Part shown: in pieces, positions 26,201 through 37,579 of the stretch
How the letters are laid out: every line of letters begins with the position of its first letter
How positions within the stretch are numbered: the stretch's first letter is position 1
The notes under the pieces: generated by a model
Told to the model about the DNA's origin: nothing
What the model saw: only the letters and a program-made list of their open reading frames with translations
Database searches by the model: none
Translations under genes and position numbers: made by a program
Source of the DNA: Owenia fusiformis
Lineage: Eukaryota; Annelida; Polychaeta; Sabellida; Oweniidae
Direction of reading: 5' to 3'
Length of the DNA stretch: 64,000 nt
NCBI GenBank assembly: GCA_903813345.2
Contig: CAIIXF020000003.1
Coordinates: 33,534,159 to 33,598,158, forward strand

Positions 26201-29200
26201 CTGTCATTATCCCAGTGGGTTCGCCCTATTTTTAATCAAATAATCCAAAAGGTGAACGCTAAATACATATCTATTACTCTGATTACAATTATCTTTAAAA
26301 CTAAGATTAGAAGTGATGTCAATTTTAACCAAGCGAACTAAATGTAAATGTGAATGTTTTAGATTCTCTTCCTTGGGGACTCGACTCTACGTGGAATAAT
26401 GTATTATATGATGGAATATATCAATGGCAGTCTTACGGAATGGGAGATGTCTCATGAATCTCTTGTATATAACAACATTAACAGAGGACGCACAAATGTC
26501 AGTTTTCTCTACTATCTCGGCCTTCAAAAAGATCCGCCTCCTATCAACGTAGCTCTAAAAACACTTGTGAACATGTGAGATTTTTATTTATATCTACCAT
26601 TAGGTTAGAACAGTTAATTTGCCATGCATTTAATGACAAACAAACTGCGTCATCAATCAGTAAGTTAATATGTCAAACGTCCAAGGCCTATTTCATACTC
26701 ATTGATACAGGGAGTGCATGAAAATATATGTATTTTTCATATAAATATATAAACGTAAATCAAGGAGAATCGGATGCCGTTATTCAAACTCGATACTCCG
26801 TTGCCCGCGTGGACCAATTTGGTAACAATGTTATACTCATACTTTGAAGACTACAACTGCCAATGAAACTTGAATATTACCATATAGTAATCTAATGTAC
26901 AGGGAGTGCATGAAAAATATATGTATTTTTCATATAAATATATAAACGTAAATCAAGGAGAATCGGATGCCGTTATTCAAACTCGATACTCCGTTGCCCG
27001 GCGTAGACCAATTTGGTTACAATATTAATTACTCATATTTTGAAGACTAGAACTGCCAGGGAAACTTGAGTATTACCATAATATTTTTAATGTCCATCTT
27101 CAAACGAAATACTTGGTCCAAAGAGAATCTTATAGAAATATTTTTACTAAATAGTTCCACGCCTGGCAAGAGAATGTCGAGTTTAAATAATGACTGCCAA
27201 TCCTCCTTGAACGTTCATATCAATTTGTTACATGTGTTAATGGGTGGAATAATGAGTTTAACAATCCGGCTGTTAATATAATGAAGCAAAGAGAATAAAA
27301 AAACACAGCATGAGAACACCCAATGAAACAAATCCCAACACCCCAAAACTATGAAGTAGTATGAATTAGTATTTAAAAACTGGGCCTCACATTTGCTCTC
27401 TGACTTTCAGGTCTCAACCAGTTAAGAATTCTAGCAGTACTGTGCTAGTTTTGGGACGCTTTAAAAGTTTTGATAAGAGCGACTTTCCACTCCTGATGTC
27501 CACGCTGAAAGAGCTGGGACTAACTGGGATCAAGTTAGTTATGAAGACAATGGGTTCTAATAGATGTAAGGTAATGCAAAATAGTTTTAAGACAATGACA
27601 TACATGTATGTGACAACATCACATTGTTGCAATGCAATTTTTGAGCTAATATTATAAAATTATGACCTCGGAGAGGTGTGGTTTATTTTATATTGTCGCC
27701 ACCAAAAGTGGTGAGATATTGTTATGGCCTCCAACTTTTTTGTGTCGGCGGTTAGTGTTCGACACAACAAATAGCAGGTGATGCCACTTTGTATGTTACT
27801 GCCTTGTTGTATCTGAATTGCAAACCTGGTTTTTGGATAGAATTATGATATATGCCTCGATCTATGAACCACTCCCATATTCACATTAGAGCTTTTGCAG
27901 TGTTTTATAATCTTCGTTATAATTGCTCAGATTTAGAAATTAACACCAGATGGAAAAATGGTATGGTCACGCAAAGTACTAAACATTTTGAACTTACGGT
28001 TACCAGACGGTTTGTGTGCATTTTACACAAGTATAATGTATAATTAATTGGTCGAATCCATGTCCCAGAAATATCAGTAAATGTATAATATTTTTTTTAT
28101 GATTTTCCATATTCCCAGTTTTGCGCCGTCATTCCACTTTGACTAAATTTTATAAAAGGGCCAGACACTCTACAATGGGGTATGGCATATTCTGTTTGAT
28201 TACCATAGCAATGCCATTGCTAAAATTAAGATTTGCCACTATGAGATTTCATTCTGTAGCATCACTTCAATCGCTAAATAAAGAAAATTAATTTAGGGCA
28301 AAATAGGGTCTCAAGTGAGCTCAAGTTGGACTGTTACATGCCATTATGTAAACACTCACCCGCATGTTCTCATGTAAGTACACTCATGCCTCATCGAATC
28401 AGTTCGTTAAGCAGCGCACTGGTGAGCCTGGATCGGAGAATATCAATAGATTAAGCAATATATATATATATATTTCCAGAAAATAGCTAAAGATATCACG
28501 ATTAATGCTGAAACTACTACAATTGCTCAACGTAATGGGTTCGAAATCTTACAAGTATTTCCCATCATTTTGGGAAGGTACAAAGATTTGACTTACGGCC
28601 GATGTGCATTACATTACCACTTTATAAACAACATTAAAGATGTAAGTTAACTTATGGTAACTATACAATGCATAACCACTTTATCAGCAACATAAAAGAG
28701 GTAAGTTAACTAATGATAACTGTACAATGCATGACCACTTCATCAGCTGCATAAAATAAGTAAGTTAACTTATGGTAACTGTACAATACATTACCACTTT
28801 ATAAACAACATTAAAGATGTAACTTAACTTGTGGTAACTATACAATGCACGACCACTTCATCAGCTGCATAAAATAAGTAAGTTAACTTATGGTAACTGT
28901 ACAATGCATGACCACTTTATCAGCCACAATAAAGAGGCAAGTTAACTTATGGTAACTGTATAATACATAACCACCTTATCAGCAACACAGAAAATAGCTA
29001 AAGATATCACGATAAATGCTGAAACTACTACAATTGCTCAACGTAATGGGTTCGAAATCCTACAAGTATTTCCCATCATTTTGGGAAGGTACAAAGATTT
29101 GACTTACGGCAGATGTGCATTACATTACCACTTTATAAACAACATTAAAGATGTAAGTTAACTTATGGTAACTATACAATGCATGACCACTTCATCAGGT

Positions 29201-31385
29201 GCATAAAATAAGTAAGTTAACTTATGGTAACTGTACAATGCATGACCACTTCATCAGCTGCATAAAATAAGTAAGTTAACTTATGGTAACTGCATGTACA
29301 ATGCACGACCACTTTATCAGCAACATAAAAGAGGTAAGTTAACTTATGGTAACTGTACAATACATAACCACTTTATCAGCAACATAAAAGAGGTAAGTTA
29401 ACTTATGGTAACTGGATGTACAATGCACGACCACTTTATCAGCAACATAAATGAGGTAAGTTAACTTATGATAACTATACAATGCACGACCACTTTATCA
29501 GCCACAATAAAGAGGCAAGTTAACTTATGGTAACTGCATGTACAATGCACGACCACTTTATCAGCAACATAAAAGAGGTAAGCTAACTTATGGTAACTGC
29601 ATGTACAATGCACGACCACTTTATCAGCAACATAAATGAGGTAAGTTAACTTATGGTAACTGTACAATGCACGACCACTTTATCAGCCACATAAAAGAGG
29701 CAAGTTAACTTATGGTAACTGCATGTACAATGCACGACCACTTTATCAGCAACATAAAAGAGGTAAGTTAACTTATGGTAACTGCATGTACAATGCACGA
29801 CCACTTTATCAGCAACATAAATGAGGTAAGTTAACTTATGGTAACTATACAATGCACGACCACTTTATCAGCAACATAAAAGAGGTAAGTTTACTTATAA
29901 CTGGTACTGCACTCTTCAAACAGATCCGTTTCGATAACAAAATATCGGAATCTCGAAGCTACGATTTTTCTTTTTTAACTTTACGAAAATATTTCTGTTA
30001 ATCACAGGCTGATATCGAACGATTTGTCCGCTGTGACGGACCATTTTATGCTTCATAAATACACCAAGAAAACCACGCAATTTATTTTTAACTCATATGT
30101 TTCGTTATACCAAAGAAAATTACGTACTCCATGCAATGGATACATCATTTGCGGGTAACCTTCACTTCTGTTCGAAGTTCAATAACGCTATGAGTAAAAG
30201 CTTTTGAAAACAGCGCCAGAGTATCATACTCTAAAATGTACCATATCTTTTTAAACTTTTTAATGGCATGATATAGTGGCACGATAATACTACATATGTT
30301 TTCAGCATAACTCTGAATGTATCAATGAGATCTGGTTGTATTGGGTCTTTTTGATTTTGTTTTATTAAAAAAAAATTGTCCGCTGTGACGGAACAGTTTC
30401 ACAGTTTACAATTTTTTGAAAAAATGAAAAAAAACACCGATACATCAATATCTCATTAATACTTGTGCTTAAAACATATGTAAATATTATCGCTTCACTA
30501 TATCGTGCCATTAAAAAGTTAAAAAAGAAATGGTACATTTTGGAGTGTGATACCCCGGCGCCATTTTCAATAGCTTTTACTCATAGCATTATCAGATTAT
30601 TGGACTTCGAACAGAAGTGAAGGTTACCCGCAAATGATGTATCCATTGCATGGAGTACGTAATTTTCTTTGGTATAACGAAACATATGAGTTAAAAAAAT
30701 AAATTGCGTGGTTTTCTTGGTGTATTTATGAAGCATAACATGCTCCGTCACAGCGGACAAATATTCCGATACCAGCCTGTGTTAATGATCCAAATGTTAA
30801 TGATGATCCAAATGTGGTAACACGAGCATTTTGAAATAAATGAGGATACCAGACGTCTGAAAATGTGATTGGAAATTGGAGCAACTAAAGTTAAAGATTT
30901 TAAACTCGTAAATGAACCCAATACAAAACCTGAAAAGGAGATTTAGAGTTTTACAAATTTTTATATAATTTGAAAATGGGAATAAACAGACTTGATAATT
31001 ATACTCTTTTATACCAAGGCCACTATTTTTGCTTTAGATGTTTAATATAAAACGATATTCATTCGCTCTCAATATAATGTTTCTGAAGAATAAATTTTCG
31101 GACAATAGAGATATTTTCACGAAGAGAACGTTTCAAACCTTTCAACTGTTCATTGGACAATTTGTTTTACAATTTCATTTAACTATTTTGACGATTCATA
31201 GAATGCATTTTATTTACTAAAATTCTCACTGTGAAAGTTTGTCACTTAGCCTATATCTTTCGCTTTTCTATTAAATATAGGGTCGAAAACTAGAAACTTA
31301 CCATGTCAACGGTGATGTCGTGGCAGCCTACTCCAACATTTTTGTTACCATGCTACATAGGCATTGGACAAGTTTAGAGCTATAA
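23272..31385 (+). CDS. CPED1-like: CPED1-like PC-esterase family protein, gene B (8 exons, 591 aa)
   Basis: Exons: 23272-23488, 24478-24952, 25457-25764, 26014-26150, 26363-26574, 27411-27570, 28480-28641 and 31281-31385. They total 1776 nt with every junction in phase and have the same phases as gene A. Residues ~15-34 are a signal anchor. The N-terminal part is longer than in gene A, with a Ser/Lys/Asn-rich insert before the shared RTQSFPYLSGIHS and HAEGWL motifs. The KEPCGLQ block, GDSTLRGIMYYMMEY (Ser386 expected nucleophile), NRGRTNVSF, VLVLGRF, CALHYHF (His548/His550) and YHVNGDVVAAYSN follow in order. Position and exon structure show tandem duplication with gene A about 2.1 kb upstream. 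A second near-identical exon 7 lies at 28991-29152, and including it would add 54 residues in frame. The last exon is shorter than in gene A (different C-terminal tail). The function is inferred from CPED1/NXPE relatives; the substrate is unknown. Confidence 0.85.
23640..24110 (+). mobile_element. Decayed Tc1/mariner-type transposase relic
   Basis: In intron 1 of gene B, frame-broken translation gives PYIWPSYSPDANPCDHLRVL, close to the WPxxSPDxNPIEHLW block of Tc1-like DDE transposases. It continues with a PTELMNM...ISLDTIHRVID-like tail in another frame. A terminal-like sequence ACAGGGTGGATCAAAAA lies at 23567. The element is disrupted and cannot encode an enzyme. Confidence 0.45.
26705..27062 (+). 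repeat. Recent tandem duplication, about 190-bp unit, two copies
   Basis: The block starting ACAGGGAGTGCATGAAAA at 26708 recurs nearly unchanged at 26899, through GAATCGGATGCCGTTATTCA and GATACTCCGTTGCCCG. The two copies differ at only a few positions, so the duplication is young. It lies in intron 5 of CPED1-like gene B. Confidence 0.85.
28642..29890 (+). repeat. Exon-derived minisatellite, about 60-bp unit, roughly 15-20 copies
   Basis: The unit reads GTAAGTTAACTTATGGTAAC, then TG(CATG)TACAATGCACGACC, then ACTTTATCAGCAACATAAAAG, then AG. It corresponds to the last ~48 bases of CPED1-like exon 7 plus the first ~10 bases of its intron, including the splice donor. The units are closer to the gene A exon end (TATGGTAACTGTGCAATGCA) than to the present gene B exon. 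The array flanks and encloses the duplicated exon 7 at 28991-29152. Minus-strand open frames across it (29461-29852) are artefacts. Confidence 0.9.
28991..29152 (+). CDS. Second copy of exon 7 of CPED1-like gene B
   Basis: This copy is almost identical to exon 7 at 28480-28641, with only a few base differences, and encodes the same CALHYHF-containing 54 residues. It keeps an open frame and a GTAAGT donor. Its acceptor side (ATCAGCAACACAG) derives from the minisatellite and lacks a good polypyrimidine tract, so splicing to it may be weak. It could be a mutually exclusive, additional or silent exon. Confidence 0.6.
30005..30770. mobile_element. Foldback element with TTTGTCCGCTGTGACGGA ends
   Basis: The left end TTTGTCCGCTGTGACGGA (30020) is answered by TCCGTCACAGCGGACAAA near 30746. 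The arms remain strongly complementary for about 350 bp each, and the same GTCCGCTGTGACGGA motif recurs in the loop near 30378. It lies in intron 7 of gene B. There is no coding sequence. Confidence 0.85.
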
Positions 31386-33184
31386 CATCAAAGCAAAAGG
31401 ACTCGAGTCAATAGAATTTCACAAAATCACCTGGAGTGATATTGCATTACATTGCAAGAAGGTACATACAGATTCCAAAGGGACGTCACTGTGGTTATCT
31501 ATCTTACATGGAAACCTTAGTATACATGTACAGACCATACTTGACAGAAGGGTGAAGTAAGATCTCTGTTCTGTACATTAAGTTAACAATCAATGTACTT
31601 CTACATGGAAATTTGAAATCATTTTTTTAAATAAAAAAAAATATATAAAAAAGAGTTTTGAAATCATCATTTCAATTGTAAATATCTTCTCACTCCCCCC
31701 AGTTTTCTGCAAGTTAAAATGCTAAATTCTGCAAGTGAAATTAGTGAATTCTGCAAGGGGAAAAGGCTAATTCTGCAGAAATTCCGCGGAAAATATCGTG
31801 ATAGATATAATTAAAACGGGAAAATTTCATGATAGTTACATAGGCAGTCACTACGTCACTACTCAATACATGCTGCCATCTAGCGACAGAAATCAAATGA
31901 CGAAGTTTAAAACTTTCACTTCGCATAATTTGGTAATTTTTGGGTTATTTCTACAAGGGATTTGACTGAAAACGTGTGAAATTGTTGGGGAAATTGTTAC
32001 AGGTAAGACTGACTATTCAAACTTTTGGAAAATATATCGATTCCGCGGAAAATTCCGCGGAGATTGACCAAAATAGTTGATTCTGCAATTCCGCGGGCAA
32101 AGGCAAATTCCGTCCGCGCTCTGCAAACACGGAATCCTGGGGGCAGTGATAAGAGAAAATGTTGTGTTGAATAATAAATTAATTGTGAAAACTAAGTTTG
32201 GTATTTTCTCTCACATATGGAGTCTAAAACGCTGTATGAAAGTATGAAAGATGAAAGTGACGTGGCATCTTATAGGAATTTTAAAAATTTATTTTAAATT
32301 GTGTGGCGAGGTTTGTTTTGGATATAAAACACTTGTTCATCGTGTTGCTATGAAAACGGCTCTGCTTTTTTAACTTTTAAAACATTACAAACAATAAATG
32401 TGAATAGATAGGCCGACATGGGAAGAAACGAGCCACAACGACCAACATAATGATACCTCTGTATTCCTTTTTATACGACGAGAAAACCTCATTGCCTCTT
32501 CACACTGGATTTACATACAGTAGAGTTTATACCATGTAAAATAACTCGTTGCTCAGTTGTTCGTCACGAATTCCGTCGAATATTTTTCGATTATTGTAAG
32601 TAAAGGAACAGATTGGAGATATATACATGCACAAAAATGAGAACTGGGAAAATAACATTACAACAGAAACATATTTTTCCCTATAGCACAATATAATTGA
32701 ATCAGCACCTGTTATGTTATGATTCATATATCATTTGGCAGACAAAACTTGTGGTGATGCCTTGGGTACCGTGACCTGATGAGAACTAAATCACATATAA
32801 ATTACATGGACGGAATTCGACACTCTTTATAAAAGAAGATCGCATGAAATCATAGCTTTCTTTAGGTTCCTTTCTAGACTAGGAGACAGAAAGATGTACT
32901 GGTAATTATGAATACACAAGTGCACTTATACTGTCATTGACACGGGACATATCATTGTATGGGGGCAACCTATATTCATGGAATCATAAAATACTGATAG
33001 GTCTTTTGGAATGTTTTCGTTTACTTCAAATGAAGATGACCTAAAATAGGAAATAATTGGCTACCAATAGATTCACGTGAAAGTCATTACACACCCTCAA
33101 ATCAATGTAGACTGGACCTAGGATGACCCAAAGACAGGACGTGCTGCAGAAACAACGCCCATTATACACCATAACGAAAGAAAA
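31386..33184. other. Intergenic with a probable MITE at about 31692-32145
   Basis: No gene is visible. CACTCCCCCCAGTTTTCTGC near 31691 and GGAATCCTGGGGGCAGTGA near 32131 form an imperfect inverted pair. Between them lie many AATTCTGCAAG and ATTCCGCGGAA motifs, which suggests a short non-autonomous element. A TTTATAAAAG stretch at 32826 precedes the galactosyltransferase gene by about 350 bp and may be its core promoter. Confidence 0.4.
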
Positions 33185-34381
33185 ATGTCAGGGATTCGCT
33201 TAGCCTTTCTTATTGTTCTTTGTTTATCGTCATTATCCATAATTGCGATTGGTTTAAACTTGCTGCTACATGTACCAAGGCCTGTCATAAAAGCATCCAA
33301 TAGACGAACGTTCGAATTCGAAAGCATCACTGATGAAGCAAACAACATATCGACACTTATTGATTTATTGAGAAATACTCTGGTTAATTCAAATGAGTCG
33401 GTGACCACAAAAGCTGTTCATGCCAAAAAAGCGCTTAAACCAACAGCAAGACCAGACCAATGTGTATCGTGTTTCCCCCAATCTTCTTACATTTTTCCCA
33501 ACTATAACGTCTGCTCAACGGAGCATCCAAGGTCACAAGACGTGAAACTACTATTGCTCATTTTTACAACTTATGAAAAAACAAGGAATCGGGAGGCACT
33601 GCGTAAGACATGGACTAGTATTGCAGAAAATAACACAGCGAGGGTCAGATACGTCTTTCTTTTGGGGAAACATGACGACCACAACTGGAATAAAAAAGCC
33701 TTGGCTGAAGCAAAGCACTATGGAGATATCGTCATCAGCGATTTTAGAGAAGTTTACAAAAACCTCACTTTAAAGACAATATCTGGTTTTCAATGGGCCG
33801 CTGGATTTTGCCCGAACGCCAAATATATTATGAAAACAGATGACGACATGTGGGTGAACACTCCAAAACTGTTAAAGAATTTAGACAGGTGGCATATTTC
33901 GAAAGAAGTTGTAGGATTCTGTCTTCCAGTTGATGATGTCCATCGAGAAAAGGATTCCAGGTGGTACGTTAGTCCACTCGAATATCCCCATTCCAAATAC
34001 CCGGGTTTCTGTTCGGGAACTGGATACGTCACCACCATGAGCGTCATGCAGGCCATTGTCGGCGTCTCTCCACATATACCGTATTTCTTCCTAGAAGACA
34101 TTTATGTAGCCATTTGCATTAAGAAATTGGGATATAAACTGCGTAGATTGAGGGGCTTTTACAATGACAAGGTGCCTTTTGACCCATGCATGTATCAACA
34201 AATGATAACAAGTCACAACGTCACAATGTGGGAATTAGAAGAGGCATGGAGTCCAAAATGTTCCGGTACAGATATTGCCAAAGAAACTTACCACTTAAAA
34301 CATGCAATTTCTCACAAGAAGATGAACATTAAATTTCCTCTATTTAAGATAACAAGTCGAACATCGAATTTATCCCCTTAA
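33185..34381 (+). CDS. Beta-1,3-galactosyltransferase family (GT31), single exon, 398 aa
   Basis: This is a Golgi glycosyltransferase transferring galactose (or N-acetylglucosamine/N-acetylgalactosamine) from UDP-sugar in beta-1,3 linkage; the exact acceptor cannot be told. Residues 4-28 are a signal anchor (IRLAFLIVLCLSSLSIIAIG), giving type II topology, followed by a stem with N-glycosylation sequons. GT31 motifs appear in order: REALRKTW, VFLLGK, GDIVISDFREVYKNLTLKT, MKTDDDMWVN with the metal-binding DxD at Asp219-Asp221, PGFCSGTGYV, then EDIYVAICIKKLGY (the EDV-type motif). The length and intronless structure are normal for this family. The first ATG in frame was chosen because it precedes the anchor directly. 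Confidence 0.93.
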   Translation: MSGIRLAFLIVLCLSSLSIIAIGLNLLLHVPRPVIKASNRRTFEFESITDEANNISTLIDLLRNTLVNSNESVTTKAVHAKKALKPTARPDQCVSCFPQSSYIFPNYNVCSTEHPRSQDVKLLLLIFTTYEKTRNREALRKTWTSIAENNTARVRYVFLLGKHDDHNWNKKALAEAKHYGDIVISDFREVYKNLTLKTISGFQWAAGFCPNAKYIMKTDDDMWVNTPKLLKNLDRWHISKEVVGFCLPVDDVHREKDSRWYVSPLEYPHSKYPGFCSGTGYVTTMSVMQAIVGVSPHIPYFFLEDIYVAICIKKLGYKLRRLRGFYNDKVPFDPCMYQQMITSHNVTMWELEEAWSPKCSGTDIAKETYHLKHAISHKKMNIKFPLFKITSRTSNLSP

Positions 34382-34778
34382 ACTTAAAGAGATTCTCGGG
34401 TATATTTTTGTAGTATTTTTATTGTATTACCAGGTTTACTAAAGGAAGACATTGCAAGGATACCTTCCTGATAAAAGCAAGGAAATACACACATGCCTTC
34501 ATACTTTATTTCGTACCAGAAAATAACATGGGCAGGTATAGCATTTTTTCAAAAATGTTGTTTGGAAAGAATAACCTTAACGAAGCGTATAGCCTTTTTA
34601 TTTTTTCGTGAAGCTACTCGGTAAAATTACGATTTATCTGCACCCTGATATCGTATCAACATCATTCGAGTATCTATGTGTTCCTGACACGTTTGGGCAT
34701 CCGGTAATGACAACGTCTACCCAATGTTTGCACGCGAAATTGACGCAATTCATGACTGAAATCATGAAGCATTATACC

Positions 34779-35341
34779 AGGGTGGTCAAAAAAAATGGAA
34801 ACCCTATTACCATTTTCCTCATATCTTTGTTATTTTAAAAAATAACTTCCTGATATTTTACACTTTTGTACATCATTTAATTTGCTACCGGCCTACCTTA
34901 TTTCATGACCATCAGATTGATAGTCACAATGTTACAGTACTTTAAAGAACATGCCCAGTGGCCACTATTGCGTTGTGGGGAAACCTGTACTCATCGTCTA
35001 AAATGTCCCTACCTGTGGGGATATGGCAGAGATAGAGTATATGAGAATGACCTCAGGACAATTGCGAACCTCAAAAGTGAGATCATCTGTTTCATTCAGG
35101 CCATACCTGCTGAGGAATGCATTCGGCTCATTGACAACTGTGCTGTTTTGCCTACAGCGCGATAATGGTCAAATCTGAAGCATGTTATTCAAAGTGACTA
35201 TCAGTCTGATGGTCATGAAATGTGGTAGGGTGGTAGGAAATTGAATGATGTACAAATGTGTGAAATATCAGGGAGTAATTTCTTAAAGTGACAAAGACAT
35301 AAGGAAAATGCAGGGTTTCTATTTTTTTGACCACCCTGTAG
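34779..35341 (+). mobile_element. Miniature mariner-type transposon with transposase relic
   Basis: The ends CAGGGTGGTCAAAAAAAATG (34780) and TTTTTTTGACCACCCTG (near 35322) are inverted repeats, flanked by TA dinucleotides as in Tc1/mariner insertions. The interior keeps only a C-terminal transposase relic in an 86-residue open frame at 34905-35165 (LWGYGRDRVYENDLRTIANL, then FIQAIPAEECIRLIDN). This resembles the FLWGYLKDRVY...IPxE tail of DDE transposases. It is an internally deleted copy. Confidence 0.8.
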
Positions 35342-35558
35342 GACACCTTAAGCAAAACAAAAAAAAAGATTGAGTCTATCAAGCACAGAAAAAAAGTTGC
35401 CTTATCACTGCCATTGCCATTGTCAACAAAGGTCAGTTGTCAATTAAAACTGTTCACATTCAATACAAAACGTTGGTAAAAATTAATATTCTATGAAGTA
35501 TCAATAGCAATAAAAGATTAGGCCAACTATATCAAATGAATAACATCAGTTAGTACAT

Positions 35559-36055
35559 ACAGTAAAACCTGTCTAATCCGAACGCCATTGGGACCGGATA
35601 AAAGCGTTCAGATTAGGAGGTGTTCACATTTCAAGGTTTTTGCATTCGCAATATTCCGGATTCTGAAAAAATGTGAACACATTCTCGGTAAACATTTATA
35701 GTTCGTTTGACCACATAGCTTCATGGCATTCCAGAAATTTGAAAATTTGATTCAAATGAATCTAGTCATGCTGGAAAGCCCCATTATGAATGAGACCATT
35801 CAAGATTATTTGCCAAAGTTTTGATATCATGTTGAGCAATTTTGTATGAAACATCAGAAATTTTATGAAAAGTGTTCAGATTAGACAGGTGAATTTTTCA
35901 AATATGACTGTTCACTGTTCAAATTGGGAGGTGTTCACATTTCAAGGTTTTTTTTTAACATGGGAGTCAATGGGAGGAAAAAATGGGACCGAAAAAATTG
36001 TTCAGATTGGGTGGTGTTCGGATTAGCCAGGTGTTCAGATATACAGGTTCTATTG
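35559..36055. mobile_element. MITE with GTCTAATCCGAAC-type ends
   Basis: The left end AAACCTGTCTAATCCGAAC (35565) matches in inverse form the right end GTTCGGATTAGCCAGGTG near 36017 followed by GTTC...CAGGTTCTATTG. GGGAGGTGTTCACATTTCAA and GATTAGACAGGTG recur inside. There is no coding potential. Confidence 0.65.
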
Positions 36056-36507
36056 TTAGTACCTCAGTGTAAATACTCGCATCTGATTGGTCAATTAGCG
36101 GTCAACATTTTTGCCTGTACCTCACTTGTGCATCATGGGATATCATATTATTGACCGCGTATGTTACTGTACTACACTTGTGAATTATGGGAAATATGAC
36201 GTCACAATGTTTACAGAAAAAAACATGTTAGTCGGACATTTTGTACACGTTGATGAAAGTGATATTTTGACTTTTCTACACGACGAGTATAGCAACAATA
36301 CAAATAGAAACGCAAAATTAACATTAATTTACTAGTGAGTACGCAGTTATGTGCCGAAAACAGAGAGTTTAGCTTCCACTGTCTTCAGATTTTCTTAAAT
36401 TATTGCTGGCGTGGTTCGTAGAAAAGATTGTGAAATGAAGCCATGATTGATGACTGTCGTATATACGTATGAGTATTATTAGTTTCTTCTGACTAACAAA
36501 ACAATTG

Positions 36508-36668
36508 TAGACCTCTCCATTCGGTCAACCGTCAAAATCATATACCTCGACTGTAAACCTTGAAACACTGTTGACCTCGACCTTCGGTCTCTGTCAACAG
36601 TAGTTTCACGGTTTACAGTCTCGGTATACAATTTTGCCGGTTGACCTCTGGAGAGGTCAACAATTGTA
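36508..36668. repeat. Long hairpin, about 155 bp
   Basis: TTGTAGACCTCTCCATTCGG near 36508 pairs with the region ending CCTCTGGAGAGGTCAACAAT near 36665. CCTCGACTGTAAACC pairs with GGTTTACAGTCTCGG. The loop is near CCTTCGGTCTC. The pairing is nearly continuous. From 36669 to 37579 I see no gene. Confidence 0.7.
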
Positions 36669-37579
36669 TACTGTACTCCATTTCATCCAAATGATGAAAA
36701 TAAGTAAATACTAATGCATGCTCAGTATATCCAGTAAAGAACAACAGTAAGTTCGAATGAATACTCATTGATGAAGATAAGTAAATACTAATGAATGCTC
36801 AGTATATGAATACTCATTGAGGAAAAAGAAATTGCTGAATTTTTTCCATTGTTAAATCTTTTTGGGGGAGCGAGAGGGCAGAAGGAGAGGGATGCCCTGT
36901 TCCTCTCAAGATTTTACACCAGTTCAATACTGCAATATGCTATCTGGTTATTTCTAGACACTTTTAATGCGTAAATAAATGCTTTATATTATATTTGGGG
37001 TATGGTGTCAGTAAACTTTGATTTCAATTTGACACATGGTGATTTCTGGGCACTTTTATACTGTTTAAATTAATAAATACATCTCCACAAAAAATCTGAA
37101 AAATATTTTTCAAATTTCTGTACATGGGGTAACCCCCTCATTAGATGATTTTACCATCTCAAGATGCTGTTTAGTGATTTTTTGCATTCAAATGTGTTTG
37201 AGTCAATAGTTTTCTCAATTGTTTTGTTTTTTAGGGGGATGCCAGAAAATGTTACTATTTCAAGGTACCATTTTTGGACATAAAAGTAAAACAATGCAAT
37301 TGCAAAAACAAAATCATTCCAAATGTGTTTTAACTTTTTATGGGGAGGGAGCGAGAAGGAGAAGTGGTGGATCCATCCCTCTAGGATTAATCTACACAAC
37401 TGGTTGACTTCCAATCAAGGTATGCACAATGAAGAGAGTATTCTCTTTCGTCAGTATTGCAAGATAAGGCCTTCATGTCCGGTGATATTAATCAAACAAT
37501 ACGAGGGATGATATAATTTTCATATCTCTCTAGTTTTTCTATTTCTCAAATTAATTTAATGAAATTTTCAATTTTCACA

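Noticed and set aside
29461-29852. Minus-strand repeated ORFs (YHKLTYLIYVADKVVVHC units)
   Set aside because: They are antisense translation of the exon-7-derived minisatellite on the plus strand.
28480-29890. Regular repeats that could suggest a CRISPR array
   Set aside because: There are no unique spacers between the repeats, the unit is a contiguous exon-end copy, and the genome is eukaryotic.
33118-34101. Minus-strand and alternate-frame ORFs over the galactosyltransferase
   Set aside because: They have no domains and are entirely contained in a well-supported GT31 gene.
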